A stretch of DNA of 64,000 bases. Origin: JAWLAT01 sp041395325 (lineage in GTDB: Bacteria > Pseudomonadota > Gammaproteobacteria > Xanthomonadales > SZUA-5). Position numbers and translations under genes: made by a program. The notes beneath the pieces were generated by a model. It was given only the letters and a program-made list of their open reading frames with translations, did not search any database and had not been told where the DNA came from. The DNA lies in NCBI GenBank assembly GCA_041395325.1, contig JAWLAT010000022.1, positions 16,515 through 80,514 on the forward strand. Reading direction: 5' to 3'. This document shows positions 34,670 through 43,428 of this stretch, one piece after another. Position 1 is the stretch's first letter; every line of letters begins with the position of its first letter.

Positions 34670-34813
34670 AGGGCTGAGGGTCTAGGGCTGAGGGTTCAGA
34701 GAGTACCCCGCGCTGGTGAGTTCGGTCCGTTGTCGAACACACTGGCTTGCATTTCGGGAGCGCCGGCCTGCAAGTACCCGCCCTGACCCCTCAGCCCTGC
34801 GCCCTGAGCCCTA
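34670..34813. repeat. AGGGCTGAGGG-type repeats, direct and inverted
   Basis: AGGGCTGAGGG occurs twice in direct orientation at 34670-34694. The complementary form (CCCCTCAGCCCT, then GCCCTGAGCCCTAA) occurs at 34787-34814 and reaches the stop codon of the GNAT gene. Together they could fold into a long imperfect stem between the convergent cbs and GNAT genes. A similar CAGGGCTCAGGGCACAGGG run lies at 47106-47124 between korA and korB. Confidence 0.65.
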
Positions 34814-35278
34814 ATCCACAAAGCTCCGCTCAAACATCCGATACCGGCACTCGTCCATGCCCAGACTGCGATAGGTCTGCATGGCTCGGTCGTTGTCGTT
34901 CTCGACGTACAGGCGCAGACCGCAGGCGCCTTCGGCCTGGGCCTGGGCTTCGACGGCACGGTAGAGCGCGCGGAAGGCACCGATGCGACGGGCCTCGGGG
35001 ATCACGTAGACGCTTTGGATCCACCAGAACAGGCCGTTGCGCCAGTCGCTCCATTCGAAGGTCACCAGCAGGCAGGCCACCGGCCGGCCCTGTTGGCGGG
35101 CGACCAGATAGCGGCCCTTGGCAGGATCGGTCAGCGCAGCCATGACGCCGGGATTGATGCGCTCGGGATCCAGCCGCTTGTGCTCCGTTTCCCAGGCCAT
35201 CGCCTGGTTGGCGGCCACCAGAAAGGCGTGGTCGTCCAGGTGCGCCGGCCCGACGCTCAATGCCGTTCCGTTGGCCAT
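34811..35278 (-). CDS. GNAT-family N-acetyltransferase
   Basis: The 155-residue protein is one GNAT domain. The acetyl-CoA loop is in VYVIPEARRIGAFRALYRAVEAQAQAEGA (R-x-x-G-A instead of the stricter Q-x-x-G-x-G/A), preceded by strand 4 (GLFWWIQSVYVIPE) and followed by CGLRLYVENDNDRAMQTYRSLGM, the classic N-x-x-A-x-x-x-Y-x-x-x-G-M/F ending. Substrate unknown. It starts only 2 bp after ntrC, so it is the third gene of ntrB-ntrC-GNAT and may respond to nitrogen state (inference). Its stop codon lies within the repeat at 34787-34814. Confidence 0.9.
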   Translation of the reverse strand: MANGTALSVGPAHLDDHAFLVAANQAMAWETEHKRLDPERINPGVMAALTDPAKGRYLVARQQGRPVACLLVTFEWSDWRNGLFWWIQSVYVIPEARRIGAFRALYRAVEAQAQAEGACGLRLYVENDNDRAMQTYRSLGMDECRYRMFERSFVD

Positions 35279-35280
35279 CT

Positions 35281-36660
35281 TCAGCTCCGTTTGGGTCCAA
35301 GTTTGCGGGTCAGCGTGTTGCGGCCGCAGCCCAGCAAGCGAGCGGCCTGCTGACGGTCGCCCTCGGTCTGTTCCAGCGCCAGATCGATCAGGCTGCTTTC
35401 CAACTGCTCGCGGGCGTCGGAGAGCAGTGACTTGCGACCCTCGGCCAGCTGCTGTCGCGCCCAGCGCTGCAGACTGGCCAGCCAGTCATCGTTGCCGGGC
35501 GCTCTCCGCTCGGCCGCCTGCAGGGCGCTGCGCAGATCACTGGGCAGAACCTGTGCGCCGGGCGCCATCGCGGCCAAACGGGTGCACAGATTGCGCAGTT
35601 CGCGCACGTTGCCGGGCCATTGATGCGCGCTCAGCAGCGTCAGTGCGTCGGTGGAAAAGCGCTTGGCCGGCAGGCCCAGCGTGCGCGCCGCCTCGGCCAG
35701 AAAAGCCATGGCCAGCGCCGGCACATCGTCCAGCCGTTCGCGTAATGGTGGCAGGTGGATGCGCACCACGTCCAGGCGATGCAGCAGATCGGCGCGGAAC
35801 TCGCCGCGATCGACCTTGGCCTCCAGATTCTGGTGGGTCGCGGCCAGCACACGCACATCGGCCTTGAGCAATTCCCGACCACCGACGCGGTAGAACTCGC
35901 CCTCGGCCAGCACCCGCAGCAAGCGGGTCTGCAGGCCCAGCGGCATGTCGCCGATCTCATCCAGGAACAGGGTGCCGCGATGGGCCTGCTCGAAGCGTCC
36001 GGCATGTCGCCGAGTGGCGCCGGTGAAGGCACCCTGCTCGTGGCCGAACAGCTCGGATTCCAGCAACTCGGGCGCGATGGCCGCGGTATTCAGCGCCACA
36101 AATGGCGCTTCGGCGCGCGGACTGTGTCGGTGCAGCGCGCGGGCGATCAGCTCCTTGCCGGTACCGGTCTCGCCGGTGATCAACACGCCCAGCTCGGTCC
36201 GCGACAGGCGCCCGATGGTGCGGAAGATCTCCTGCATCGCCGAGTTGTTGCCGATCAGGCCCTCGTCGATCAGCGGCTCGGCACTGTCGGTCGTCGCGGC
36301 GGTCGCCCGCTCGGCCATGTGCACGGCCAGATCGAGATCAAAGGGTTTGGGCAGGTAATCGAAGGCGCCACCGGAGAAGGCCCCGACGGTGGCCTCCAGA
36401 TCGGTGTAGGCGCTCATCACCACGACCGGCAGGTCGGGATGGCGCCGCTGCAGACCCTGCAACAGGGCCGGTCCGTCCATGCCCGGCATGCGCACATCGG
36501 TGAACAGCGCGTCCGGCGGACCTTCTTCGTCGATGGCGCTCAGCGCAGCTTCCGCGGCGGCAAAGGCACGCACGACAAAGCCGGCCTCGCGCAGTGCCTG
36601 CTCCAGCACGAAGCGTATGCCGCGATCGTCGTCGACAATCCAGATCTGTTTGTCTTGCAT
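35281..36660 (-). CDS. ntrC: NtrC, nitrogen-regulatory sigma54 activator
   Basis: The 459-residue protein has a receiver domain (1-120) with phosphoacceptor Asp55 in FTDVRMPGMDG, an AAA+ domain (about 140-370) with GETGTGKE Walker A, the sigma54-contacting GAFTGA loop and GTLFLDEIGDMP Walker B, and a C-terminal Fis-type HTH (EGDRQQAARLLGCGRNTLTRKLG). The FTDVRMPGMDG and C-terminal HTH identify NtrC more than other members. It lies 120 bp downstream of ntrB in the same direction. glnA is not within the window, unlike in enterics. Confidence 0.94.
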   Translation of the reverse strand: MQDKQIWIVDDDRGIRFVLEQALREAGFVVRAFAAAEAALSAIDEEGPPDALFTDVRMPGMDGPALLQGLQRRHPDLPVVVMSAYTDLEATVGAFSGGAFDYLPKPFDLDLAVHMAERATAATTDSAEPLIDEGLIGNNSAMQEIFRTIGRLSRTELGVLITGETGTGKELIARALHRHSPRAEAPFVALNTAAIAPELLESELFGHEQGAFTGATRRHAGRFEQAHRGTLFLDEIGDMPLGLQTRLLRVLAEGEFYRVGGRELLKADVRVLAATHQNLEAKVDRGEFRADLLHRLDVVRIHLPPLRERLDDVPALAMAFLAEAARTLGLPAKRFSTDALTLLSAHQWPGNVRELRNLCTRLAAMAPGAQVLPSDLRSALQAAERRAPGNDDWLASLQRWARQQLAEGRKSLLSDAREQLESSLIDLALEQTEGDRQQAARLLGCGRNTLTRKLGPKRS

Positions 36661-36780
36661 CGCTGCCCCCGCCCGTCATGCCTGACGAGCCACACCTGTC
36701 CAGCTGCTCCCGGGTCCGCGGCCGCCCTCGGCTGGGGACGATCGCATCGTCGATGGTACACGGCCGCCTCAGCCGTCTCC

Positions 36781-37818
36781 TCAGCCAGCGTCGCTGTCGG
36801 CCTCCAGCGGCAGATGCAATGCAAAGCGCGTGCAGCCGGGATGACTCTCGAAGTCCAGCTCGCCGTCATGCTCACGGGCGATCGCCTCGACCACGGCCAA
36901 CCCCAGGCCACTGCCGTCGGGTCTCCCACTGACGCCGGCCTCGGTCAGTTGTCCGCGCAACTCCGGTGGTATGCCGCAGCCGTTGTCGATGACCTCCAGT
37001 CGCAGCGCCTGCCGGTGCACGCGGCTGCCCAGGCGCTGTCGATGAACGATGCGACTGCGCAGCGTCACTTCGGTGGCGCCGGCCTGGGCCGCGTTGCGCA
37101 GCAGGTTCAGCAGCGCCTGCACCAGCTTGCGATAGTCCAGCGGCAGCGGCGGAATGCTGGGGTCGTAGTCCCGTTGCAGCCGCAACCCGGCGCCAAATTC
37201 GACCAGCGCGAGCTGGCGCACATGCTCGAGTACCCGATGAATGTTGGTGGGCAGGCGCTCGGCCGGGCTCTGGCCGCTCTGCAACTGCTCGACCAGCGCA
37301 TCGATGCGCTGGGTCTCTTCCAGGATCAGTTCCACCAGCGACTGCTGCCCCTGATCCAAGGGTGCCCGAGACAGCAGTTGCGCGGCCCCGCGAATGGCGC
37401 CCAGCGGGTTGCGCACTTCGTGCGCGATCATCCGCCCGAAGGCGGTACCGGGCGACGCCTGCAGGGCGCGCGCCGGACTCAATTCAAGCAGATACAGCGG
37501 CTCGATGTCGGCCAGCTGCAGCGGCGCCAGCCGTAGATCGAAGCGGCGGCCCTCAACGCTGCCCAGTGTGATCTCGAGGGCGCGCTCGACAGCCGGACGC
37601 TGACTGTCGCGAACGCGTTGCAGCAATCCGGCCAGGGCCGGCTGATCACTGGCCTCGGCCAGGCTCAAGCCCACCCAGCGCCGCGCCCCGGTCAGTTCCT
37701 CGAGCGCCTGGCCGGCCCATTGCACGATGCCATCGCCATTGCACAGCGCCAGTGGCGTGCCCAGACTGTCGAGCAGCTCGGTGGCGTCCTGCAGGCGAGG
37801 TGACAATCGGATCGGCAT
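36781..37818 (-). CDS. ntrB: NtrB (GlnL) histidine kinase
   Basis: The start at 37818 gives 345 residues (MPIRLSPRLQ...). Residues 10-115 form a PAS domain; the phosphoacceptor is His133 in RMIAHEVRNPLGAIRGAAQLL. The HATPase part (about 215-340) has the N box (QALLNLLRNAAQAG), the G1 box (VIDNGCGIPPEL) and the G2 box (DGSGLGLAVVEAIAREHDG). There are no membrane helices, as expected for NtrB, which answers to PII. It is divergent from a Met-rich lipoprotein gene with 131 bp between starts. Confidence 0.94.
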   Translation of the reverse strand: MPIRLSPRLQDATELLDSLGTPLALCNGDGIVQWAGQALEELTGARRWVGLSLAEASDQPALAGLLQRVRDSQRPAVERALEITLGSVEGRRFDLRLAPLQLADIEPLYLLELSPARALQASPGTAFGRMIAHEVRNPLGAIRGAAQLLSRAPLDQGQQSLVELILEETQRIDALVEQLQSGQSPAERLPTNIHRVLEHVRQLALVEFGAGLRLQRDYDPSIPPLPLDYRKLVQALLNLLRNAAQAGATEVTLRSRIVHRQRLGSRVHRQALRLEVIDNGCGIPPELRGQLTEAGVSGRPDGSGLGLAVVEAIAREHDGELDFESHPGCTRFALHLPLEADSDAG

Positions 37819-37949
37819 CGCGCAAGCATAGGCGCCGCCGGTGATCGGCAACAGCACCCAACCATCGGCACTTGCTGATGCAGCTTTGTCGGCATCGCCG
37901 GCCTGAGGTAAAGTGCGCGATTCTTCAACCCCCTCACGCAGGATTCACC

Positions 37950-38858
37950 ATGCTCAAGTTCAAGCACCTCGCCCTGGCGGGCGCGCTCTCGGTTGCCCTG
38001 ATCGCCTGTGGCAAGAAGGAAGAAGCTGCTGCCCCGGCCCCTGCCGCGGTCCAGGCCAAGGCCAAGGAGCTGAACCCGGTCGAGACCTTGCAGGCCACCA
38101 CCGATGCCTTCAAGAAAAATGACCTCGGCAGCCTGCTGGCACTGACCCTGCCGCCGGCCAAGCTGGACGAAATCAAGGCCGACTGGGACAAGAACCGGGC
38201 CGAGCCGATCACCGAAGAAGACCGCAAGGAATTCGCCGATGGCTGGGGCAAGCTGGTCGCTGACGGCGCCGTCGACAAGATGATGGCCGAAGTCGAGCCG
38301 CAGCTGGAACAGATGAAGATGCAGCTGCCGATGATGATGCCGATGTTCCAGGGCATGGCCACGATGAGCGTCTCGGAAAGCACCGAACTCAGTGATGAGC
38401 AGAAGACCGCTGCCACCGGTGCCCTCAATGGCCTGTTCACCTGGGCCCAGACGGCCGATCTGGCCAACGGTGACAAGCTGCGCCAGGCGCTGACGATTGC
38501 CCACGAGCGCGGTCGTTCGCTGAACATCAACAGCCTCGATGACGTCAAGGCGATGGAGTTCGACCAGATGCTGGCCAAGGGCTCGGTGATGCTCGGCGCC
38601 GTCAAGGAGATGCTGAACGTCTACGGCCTGTCGCTGGACGACATGGCTGGCTCGATGCAGGCCGAGCAGGTGTCGATGGAAGGCGACATGGCCAAGGTCC
38701 GCACCAGCTACACGCTGTTCGGCCAGCAGGTCAGCTATGACACCGAACTGGTCAAGCAGGACGGCCGCTGGTACAGCAAGGACGGCATGGAGAGCTTCGA
38801 GAAGCTGGCCGCCGAGAGCGAGGCCGACGCCGATGGCGGCGACGCCGCGGTTGAGTAA
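37950..38858 (+). CDS. Lipoprotein with methionine-rich segment, unknown function
   Basis: The 302-residue protein has a signal peptide with lipobox (LIAC, Cys20) and an Ala/Pro/Lys-rich linker. A helical mature domain has 10 Met in residues 111-139 (MKMQLPMMMPMFQGMATM within it). The C-terminal 60 residues (MEGDMAKVRTSYTLFGQQVSYDTELVKQDGRWYSKDGME) look like a small beta sheet of the kind found in NTF2-like or DUF4878-like exported proteins. It ends in an acidic tail. No named family was recognised. It is divergent from ntrB. Its codon use is the strictly GC-rich type of a highly expressed gene. Confidence 0.8.
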   Translation: MLKFKHLALAGALSVALIACGKKEEAAAPAPAAVQAKAKELNPVETLQATTDAFKKNDLGSLLALTLPPAKLDEIKADWDKNRAEPITEEDRKEFADGWGKLVADGAVDKMMAEVEPQLEQMKMQLPMMMPMFQGMATMSVSESTELSDEQKTAATGALNGLFTWAQTADLANGDKLRQALTIAHERGRSLNINSLDDVKAMEFDQMLAKGSVMLGAVKEMLNVYGLSLDDMAGSMQAEQVSMEGDMAKVRTSYTLFGQQVSYDTELVKQDGRWYSKDGMESFEKLAAESEADADGGDAAVE

Positions 38859-38865
38859 TCCAGGC

Positions 38866-38886
38866 CCCGACGTGCAAGACGTCGGG
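38866..38886 (+). terminator. Stem-loop after the Met-rich lipoprotein gene
   Basis: CCCGACGT (38866-38873) pairs with ACGTCGGG (38879-38886) around loop GCAAG, 8 bp after the stop codon. There is no T-run behind it, so it may be an RNA-stabilising hairpin rather than a complete terminator. Confidence 0.5.
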
Positions 38887-38945
38887 CCGCGTCGGACTGT
38901 CAGGGCAGTCTGAACGCGTACCCCTGCCGGCTCAGGCCGGCTCGC

Positions 38946-38970
38946 AGGCGCCGCCCATTCGGCGGCGCCT
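38946..38970 (+). terminator. GC-rich 10-bp stem-loop upstream of plsB
   Basis: AGGCGCCGCC (38946-38955) and GGCGGCGCCT (38961-38970) pair perfectly around loop CATTC, followed by a weak TGCGTTACCTT. It is a candidate terminator between the lipoprotein gene and plsB. Confidence 0.5.
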
Positions 38971-39056
38971 TGCGTTACCTTCACCGATCTTCTCCAGCAA
39001 CACGAGGGCAGTCCGCGCCGATGGCGTGCCGGCCTTCCGTGCGGTGACACACTGGC

Positions 39057-41570
39057 ATGAGCGAGTCTCCCACCCCCGCGGTCTCCGGCCGCAGTGAACT
39101 GCCGTGGTGGCAGGCCGTCGTGGCACGGCTGCTGCGACCGTTCGTGCGCGTCAAACAACTGCCGCCCGGACCGGAAGCACCGCCCTTCGATCCGTCCAGG
39201 CCAGTGCTCTATCTGTTGGAGCAGCACGGACTCAGCAATGCACTGATCCTTGAACGCGCCTGTGCCGAGGCCGGTTGGCCGCTGCCCAGCGCGCGCCTGT
39301 CCGGCTTGCGCCGCCGCAGCTGGTTCGCGCTGGGCCGCAGTCGTGGCTGGTTGAGTCCACGCACCAGTCTGCGTGAGCGCTCCGAACGCCTGCGCTTGCT
39401 GCTGGCGGACGTCTCGGCCGAACCCAGCTTGTCGGAAGTGCAACTGGTGCCGGTGTCGATCTACGTTGGCCGCGCACCCGATCGCAACAGCGGCTGGTTC
39501 AAGGTGCTGTTTGCCGAAAACTGGGTCGTGGTCGGCCGCTTCCGACGGCTGCTGGCCCTGCTCTTCAATGGCCGTCACACGTTGATCCAGTTCAGCACCG
39601 CCATCGAGCGCAGCAGTGCCCTGGATCCACAGGTCCCGCTGGAAGCCAGTGCGCGCAAGCTGGCCAGAGTGCTGCGGGTGCACTTCCGCCGCAATCGCGC
39701 CGCGATCATCGGGCCGGACCTGTCGCATCGGCGAATGCTGGTTGACCGGGTACTGCTGGCGCCGGCGGTGCGCGCGGCCATCGTGGCGGCCGGCAGCAAG
39801 GAGAAAGGTGGCCAGATTGCCGCCGAGCGCCGCGCCCGCAGCTACGCCTGGGAGATCGCGGCCGACTATTCGCACACGGTGGTGCGCTCGGCGAGTTTCG
39901 TGCTGACCGGTTTCTGGTCGCGCATTTATGACGGGATCCGGCTCAATCACTTCGACCGTCTGCTGCAGATGGCACCGGGTCGCGAGGTGGTCTATGTGCC
40001 CTGCCACCGCAGTCACATCGATTACCTGGTGCTGAGCTATCTGTTCTATCGCAACGGCGTCGTGCCGCCACACATTGCCGCCGGCGTCAATCTGAACCTG
40101 CCGGGCGTCGGGCCGATCCTGCGCCGCGGTGGCGCCTTCTTCCTGCGTCGCAGCTTCAAGGCCAACGCGGTCTATTCGGCCGTCTTCAGCGAGTATGTCC
40201 GGGTGCTGATCCGGCAAGGGGTGTCGCTGGAGTACTTCATCGAAGGTGGCCGCTCGCGCACCGGCCGGCTGCTGCAACCCAAAGCCGGCATGCTGGCCAT
40301 CACCTTGCGCAGCTATTTGTCCGACCTGGCCCGGCCGGTGGTCTTCCAACCGGTCTATATCGCCTACGAGAAGCTGCTCGAAGGCAAGTCCTACATCGGT
40401 GAACTCAGCGGCAAGGCCAAGCGCAAGGAAAGCCTGTGGCAGCTGTTGGGGGCGGTGCGCCTGCTGCGTCAGCGCTACGGCAAGGTCGTGGTCAACATGG
40501 GCGAGCCGATCGAACTGGATCCATTGATCGCCACGCATGCCGGCGGTCCCCTGCCCGGCCCGCTGGCCAGCGACGACAAGCCGGCCTGGTTCAATGGTCT
40601 GGTCGACGATCTGGCCAATCGCATCCAGCAGCAGGTCAATTGCGCCGCTCACGTCAACGCCGTCAACCTGGTCGCGCTGGCCGTGCTGGGCACGCCCAAG
40701 CATGCGATCAGCGAACCTGATCTGCAGCGCTTCCTGCAACTGGCCCAGGCGCTGCTGGTCGACCTGCCCTACGCCGATCGCGTCACCACCACCGAGCTGA
40801 GTCCGGCCGAGTCGATTGACTATGTGCAGGGCATGGACTGGATCCGCCGGGTCAATCATCCGCTGGGCGACGTGCTGCAGACGCGCGATGGCGAAGCCAG
40901 CGTGCTGCTCAGCTATTTCCGCAACAACGTGCTGCATCTGTTCGCCGTGGTGTCCTGGCTGGCCTGTTGCTTCCTTGGCAACCGGCGGCTGTCGATCAAC
41001 GGTGTCGTCAAGATGGGCCGGCTGGTCTACCCCTTCCTGCAGCGCGAGTTGTTCCTGCCCTGGTCGAACGAGGACTTCGGCGAGCGCATCCGCCAGACCG
41101 CCGACTGGATGGTCGAGCGCGAACTGCTGTCCCGCTCCAGCGATGGCGTGTTCCTGCTGCGACCCAAGGAAGGCTCGGATGCCGGCTTTCAGCTGCGACT
41201 GTTTGCGCACAGCCTGCTGCAGACCTTCCAGCGCTATTTCATCACCGTGTCGGTACTCACCCGCAATGGCAGCGGCAGCCTGAGCGCCAGTCAGCTGGAG
41301 CAGTTGTGCCACCTGACGGCACAACGGATGGCCCTGCTGCAGGAACTGTCCGGTCCGGAGTTCTTCGATCGAGGCCTGTTCCGCACCTTCATCCAGACCC
41401 TGCGCGAGTTGGGCGTGGTCTGGCCGGATCCGGACAACAAGCTGTGCTTCGGCGCCGAACTGGAGGGCGCTGCCGACAGCGCGCGCATTGTGCTGGGGCG
41501 GGAGATGCGACAGGGCATCATGCAACTGGCACCCGAGGCCCTGGCCGCGTTGCCGCCGGCCAGCGAGTAA
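39057..41570 (+). CDS. plsB: Glycerol-3-phosphate 1-O-acyltransferase
   Basis: The 837-residue membrane-associated enzyme makes lysophosphatidic acid from glycerol-3-phosphate and acyl-ACP or acyl-CoA, the first step of phospholipid synthesis. The acyltransferase blocks are block I PCHRSHIDYLVLSYLFY (the NHxxxxD-type HRSHID), block II RRGGAFFLRRSF, block III EYFIEGGRSRTGRLLQPK and block IV VFQPVYIAYEKL. Length matches E. coli PlsB (about 800). It stands alone, 198 bp after the lipoprotein gene. A long stop-free frame on the opposite strand across this gene is a by-product of codon bias. Confidence 0.98.
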   Translation: MSESPTPAVSGRSELPWWQAVVARLLRPFVRVKQLPPGPEAPPFDPSRPVLYLLEQHGLSNALILERACAEAGWPLPSARLSGLRRRSWFALGRSRGWLSPRTSLRERSERLRLLLADVSAEPSLSEVQLVPVSIYVGRAPDRNSGWFKVLFAENWVVVGRFRRLLALLFNGRHTLIQFSTAIERSSALDPQVPLEASARKLARVLRVHFRRNRAAIIGPDLSHRRMLVDRVLLAPAVRAAIVAAGSKEKGGQIAAERRARSYAWEIAADYSHTVVRSASFVLTGFWSRIYDGIRLNHFDRLLQMAPGREVVYVPCHRSHIDYLVLSYLFYRNGVVPPHIAAGVNLNLPGVGPILRRGGAFFLRRSFKANAVYSAVFSEYVRVLIRQGVSLEYFIEGGRSRTGRLLQPKAGMLAITLRSYLSDLARPVVFQPVYIAYEKLLEGKSYIGELSGKAKRKESLWQLLGAVRLLRQRYGKVVVNMGEPIELDPLIATHAGGPLPGPLASDDKPAWFNGLVDDLANRIQQQVNCAAHVNAVNLVALAVLGTPKHAISEPDLQRFLQLAQALLVDLPYADRVTTTELSPAESIDYVQGMDWIRRVNHPLGDVLQTRDGEASVLLSYFRNNVLHLFAVVSWLACCFLGNRRLSINGVVKMGRLVYPFLQRELFLPWSNEDFGERIRQTADWMVERELLSRSSDGVFLLRPKEGSDAGFQLRLFAHSLLQTFQRYFITVSVLTRNGSGSLSASQLEQLCHLTAQRMALLQELSGPEFFDRGLFRTFIQTLRELGVVWPDPDNKLCFGAELEGAADSARIVLGREMRQGIMQLAPEALAALPPASE

Positions 41571-41672
41571 CATCCATGGGCCATCGGCCAATCACCTGCA
41601 GGGACAACGAGTGATGCGCACCTTCCTGCTGCCGATCTGGATCAATGCCGACGGCCGGGGCAGGCGCGCGCC

Positions 41673-41867
41673 ATGAACGAGAGCATTGCCCAGCAGTTGT
41701 ACGAATTGCGCATCGAGCACCGCGATCTGGACCAGATGATCGACCGGCTGGCGCACGAGCGTGACGTCGACGAGCTGGCCTTGAAGCGGATGAAGAAGCG
41801 CCGCCTGCGGCTGAAGGATCTGATCACCCGTCTGGAAAGCGAACAGATCCCGAATCTGGACGCCTGA
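41673..41867 (+). CDS. YdcH-like (DUF465) small protein, second copy
   Basis: The 64-residue protein has the DUF465 pattern: LYELRIEHRDLDQMIDRLAHE, then DELALKRMKKRRLRLKDLITRLES. Compared with the copy at 32863 it shares the H-x-x-L-D first helix and L-K-x-x-K-K second helix but differs in most other residues, so the two are old paralogues. It is probably a cytoplasmic helical hairpin. Role unknown. Confidence 0.88.
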   Translation: MNESIAQQLYELRIEHRDLDQMIDRLAHERDVDELALKRMKKRRLRLKDLITRLESEQIPNLDA

Positions 41868-42002
41868 TTCACGGCGCGGTCAACGCTAGCGACGTTGATT
41901 CGGCGCGCCAGGCCCATCGCCCAATCACATCACGTAGTCGTCCTGCATCCGAGGATGTCCGTCGGAACGTACTTCCGAAACCACCCCATGAGGAGGTTGA
42001 CC

Positions 42003-43424
42003 GTGAAACTGCGCAATGTGATGCCAATCCTGCTGCTCGGCGCTGCCGGAAGCTGTTGGGCAGCCGACCACAACGATGCCCCCAAGGTCCGCGCGGACCC
42101 GACGGCGGACATCAACGACATCTATGCCTTCGTCAATCCGAACGACGCCAACGAGACGATCTTCGTGATCACCGTCGTTCCGGACGCGCCCGCTGGCGCC
42201 CGCTTCTCCGATGCGGTGCAGTACAACCTGTTCATCGACAGCGACGGCAATGACCGATCGATCCGCTGCAACTTCATCGACGAAGGCGAGGAAATCCTCT
42301 GCAGCGGGCCGAACGAGCTGTTTGTCCGCGGCGATGTGGGCGGCACCGTGGTCGGTGACGGCATGCGCGTGTGGAGCGGTCTGCGCGACGACCCCTTCTT
42401 CTTCGACGGGCCGGCCTTCAATCGCACCCGCGATACCCTGGTGCCGTCCTTTACCGACCCGGGATTCAATTCCTTTGGCAGCTTCAACACCCTGGCGATC
42501 GTGCTGGGCGTGCAGAACGACCAGTTGCTGGGTGAAGGTGACAGTCCGGTGCTGCGCGTCTGGGCCAACTCGGAGCGCTTGTTCGGCGACGGCATCACCG
42601 GCGCGATCACCGGCGCCTGGTACGACCCCGCCAATCCGCGCCACGGCATCTTCGTTCACGTCTCCCGCCTCCCCGATGGCAGTGAGCGTTTCGTCGTCAA
42701 CTGGGATGTCTACACGCCCGACGGCGAGCAGTTGTATCTGGTTGGCGATGGCCCCTTTGACGGCGACACCGCCACGGTCACGGTCTACGCCACCACCGGT
42801 GGCAGCTTTCCGCCGACCTTTGGCGAAGCGGTGCAACTGGTCGAGTGGGGCACGTTGGTGCTGGTCTTCGACGATTGCAACAGTGCCACCTTGAACTACA
42901 GCTCCGAACTGGCGGGCTATGGCTCCGGCAGCCTGCCGCTGACCCGGTTGTCCAGCATTTCCGGACTGGACTGCCGCTTCCTCGACCGCGGCCAGATCGA
43001 CCGCATGGGTCGACCGGGCGTCAACACGGCGCTGATTGACCTGCTTGCCAGCACCGGCCTGAAGGATGCCTACAACCGTGCCGGCGACCCGATGCAATGG
43101 GCGGCCCAGTTCCAGACCGAGATGCAGAACAACATCGCCGCGCTGGACACCCTCGACGGCGTGGTCGGCAACGCCCTGCTGCCGGCCGATGTACTGGCTT
43201 CGGTGCTGGTCGACGATCGGTTGATCATCGACGTCTCGCAGGCCGCCTGTGATGCCTATCTGGCGGTGGAGCTGGGTGTGGCTGGTCAATGCGGCGGCCG
43301 CACGCTGGCGCGCGACGTCATCGACGACACATTGGGTGCGCTGGTGGCTCCAGGGGTCAGCGATTTCGTCGACAACGACAGCGTCTTCCTCGCCGATTTC
43401 CCCTTCCTTGGTACCCCGCAGTAA
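42003..43424 (+). CDS. DUF4331 exported protein
   Basis: The start is GTG at 42003, 6 bases after a perfect AGGAGG; a longer frame upstream has no ribosome site. The 473-residue protein has a signal peptide (MKLRNVMPILLLGAAGSCWA) and the DUF4331 opening DHNDAPKVRADPTADINDIYAFVNPNDANETIFVITV. It goes on with several Cys (IRCNF, EILCSG, FDDCNSA, GLDCRF, AACDAY, GQCGG) that can form disulfides, and ends without an anchor. DUF4331 proteins are exported and often lie next to TPR proteins, as here. Function unknown. Confidence 0.88.
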   Translation: MKLRNVMPILLLGAAGSCWAADHNDAPKVRADPTADINDIYAFVNPNDANETIFVITVVPDAPAGARFSDAVQYNLFIDSDGNDRSIRCNFIDEGEEILCSGPNELFVRGDVGGTVVGDGMRVWSGLRDDPFFFDGPAFNRTRDTLVPSFTDPGFNSFGSFNTLAIVLGVQNDQLLGEGDSPVLRVWANSERLFGDGITGAITGAWYDPANPRHGIFVHVSRLPDGSERFVVNWDVYTPDGEQLYLVGDGPFDGDTATVTVYATTGGSFPPTFGEAVQLVEWGTLVLVFDDCNSATLNYSSELAGYGSGSLPLTRLSSISGLDCRFLDRGQIDRMGRPGVNTALIDLLASTGLKDAYNRAGDPMQWAAQFQTEMQNNIAALDTLDGVVGNALLPADVLASVLVDDRLIIDVSQAACDAYLAVELGVAGQCGGRTLARDVIDDTLGALVAPGVSDFVDNDSVFLADFPFLGTPQ

Positions 43425-43428
43425 GTCG

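Noticed and set aside
37855..37949. A sigma54 promoter before the Met-rich lipoprotein gene (CGGCACTTGCTG)
   Set aside because: The GG and GC elements have no proper spacer, so the match is only apparent.
37692..41591. A stop-free frame of 1,299 codons on the minus strand across plsB and the Met-rich lipoprotein gene
   Set aside because: It is antisense to two clearly conserved genes, its protein is Gln/Ala/His/Asp-rich without domains, and it matches the complement of GC-rich codons.
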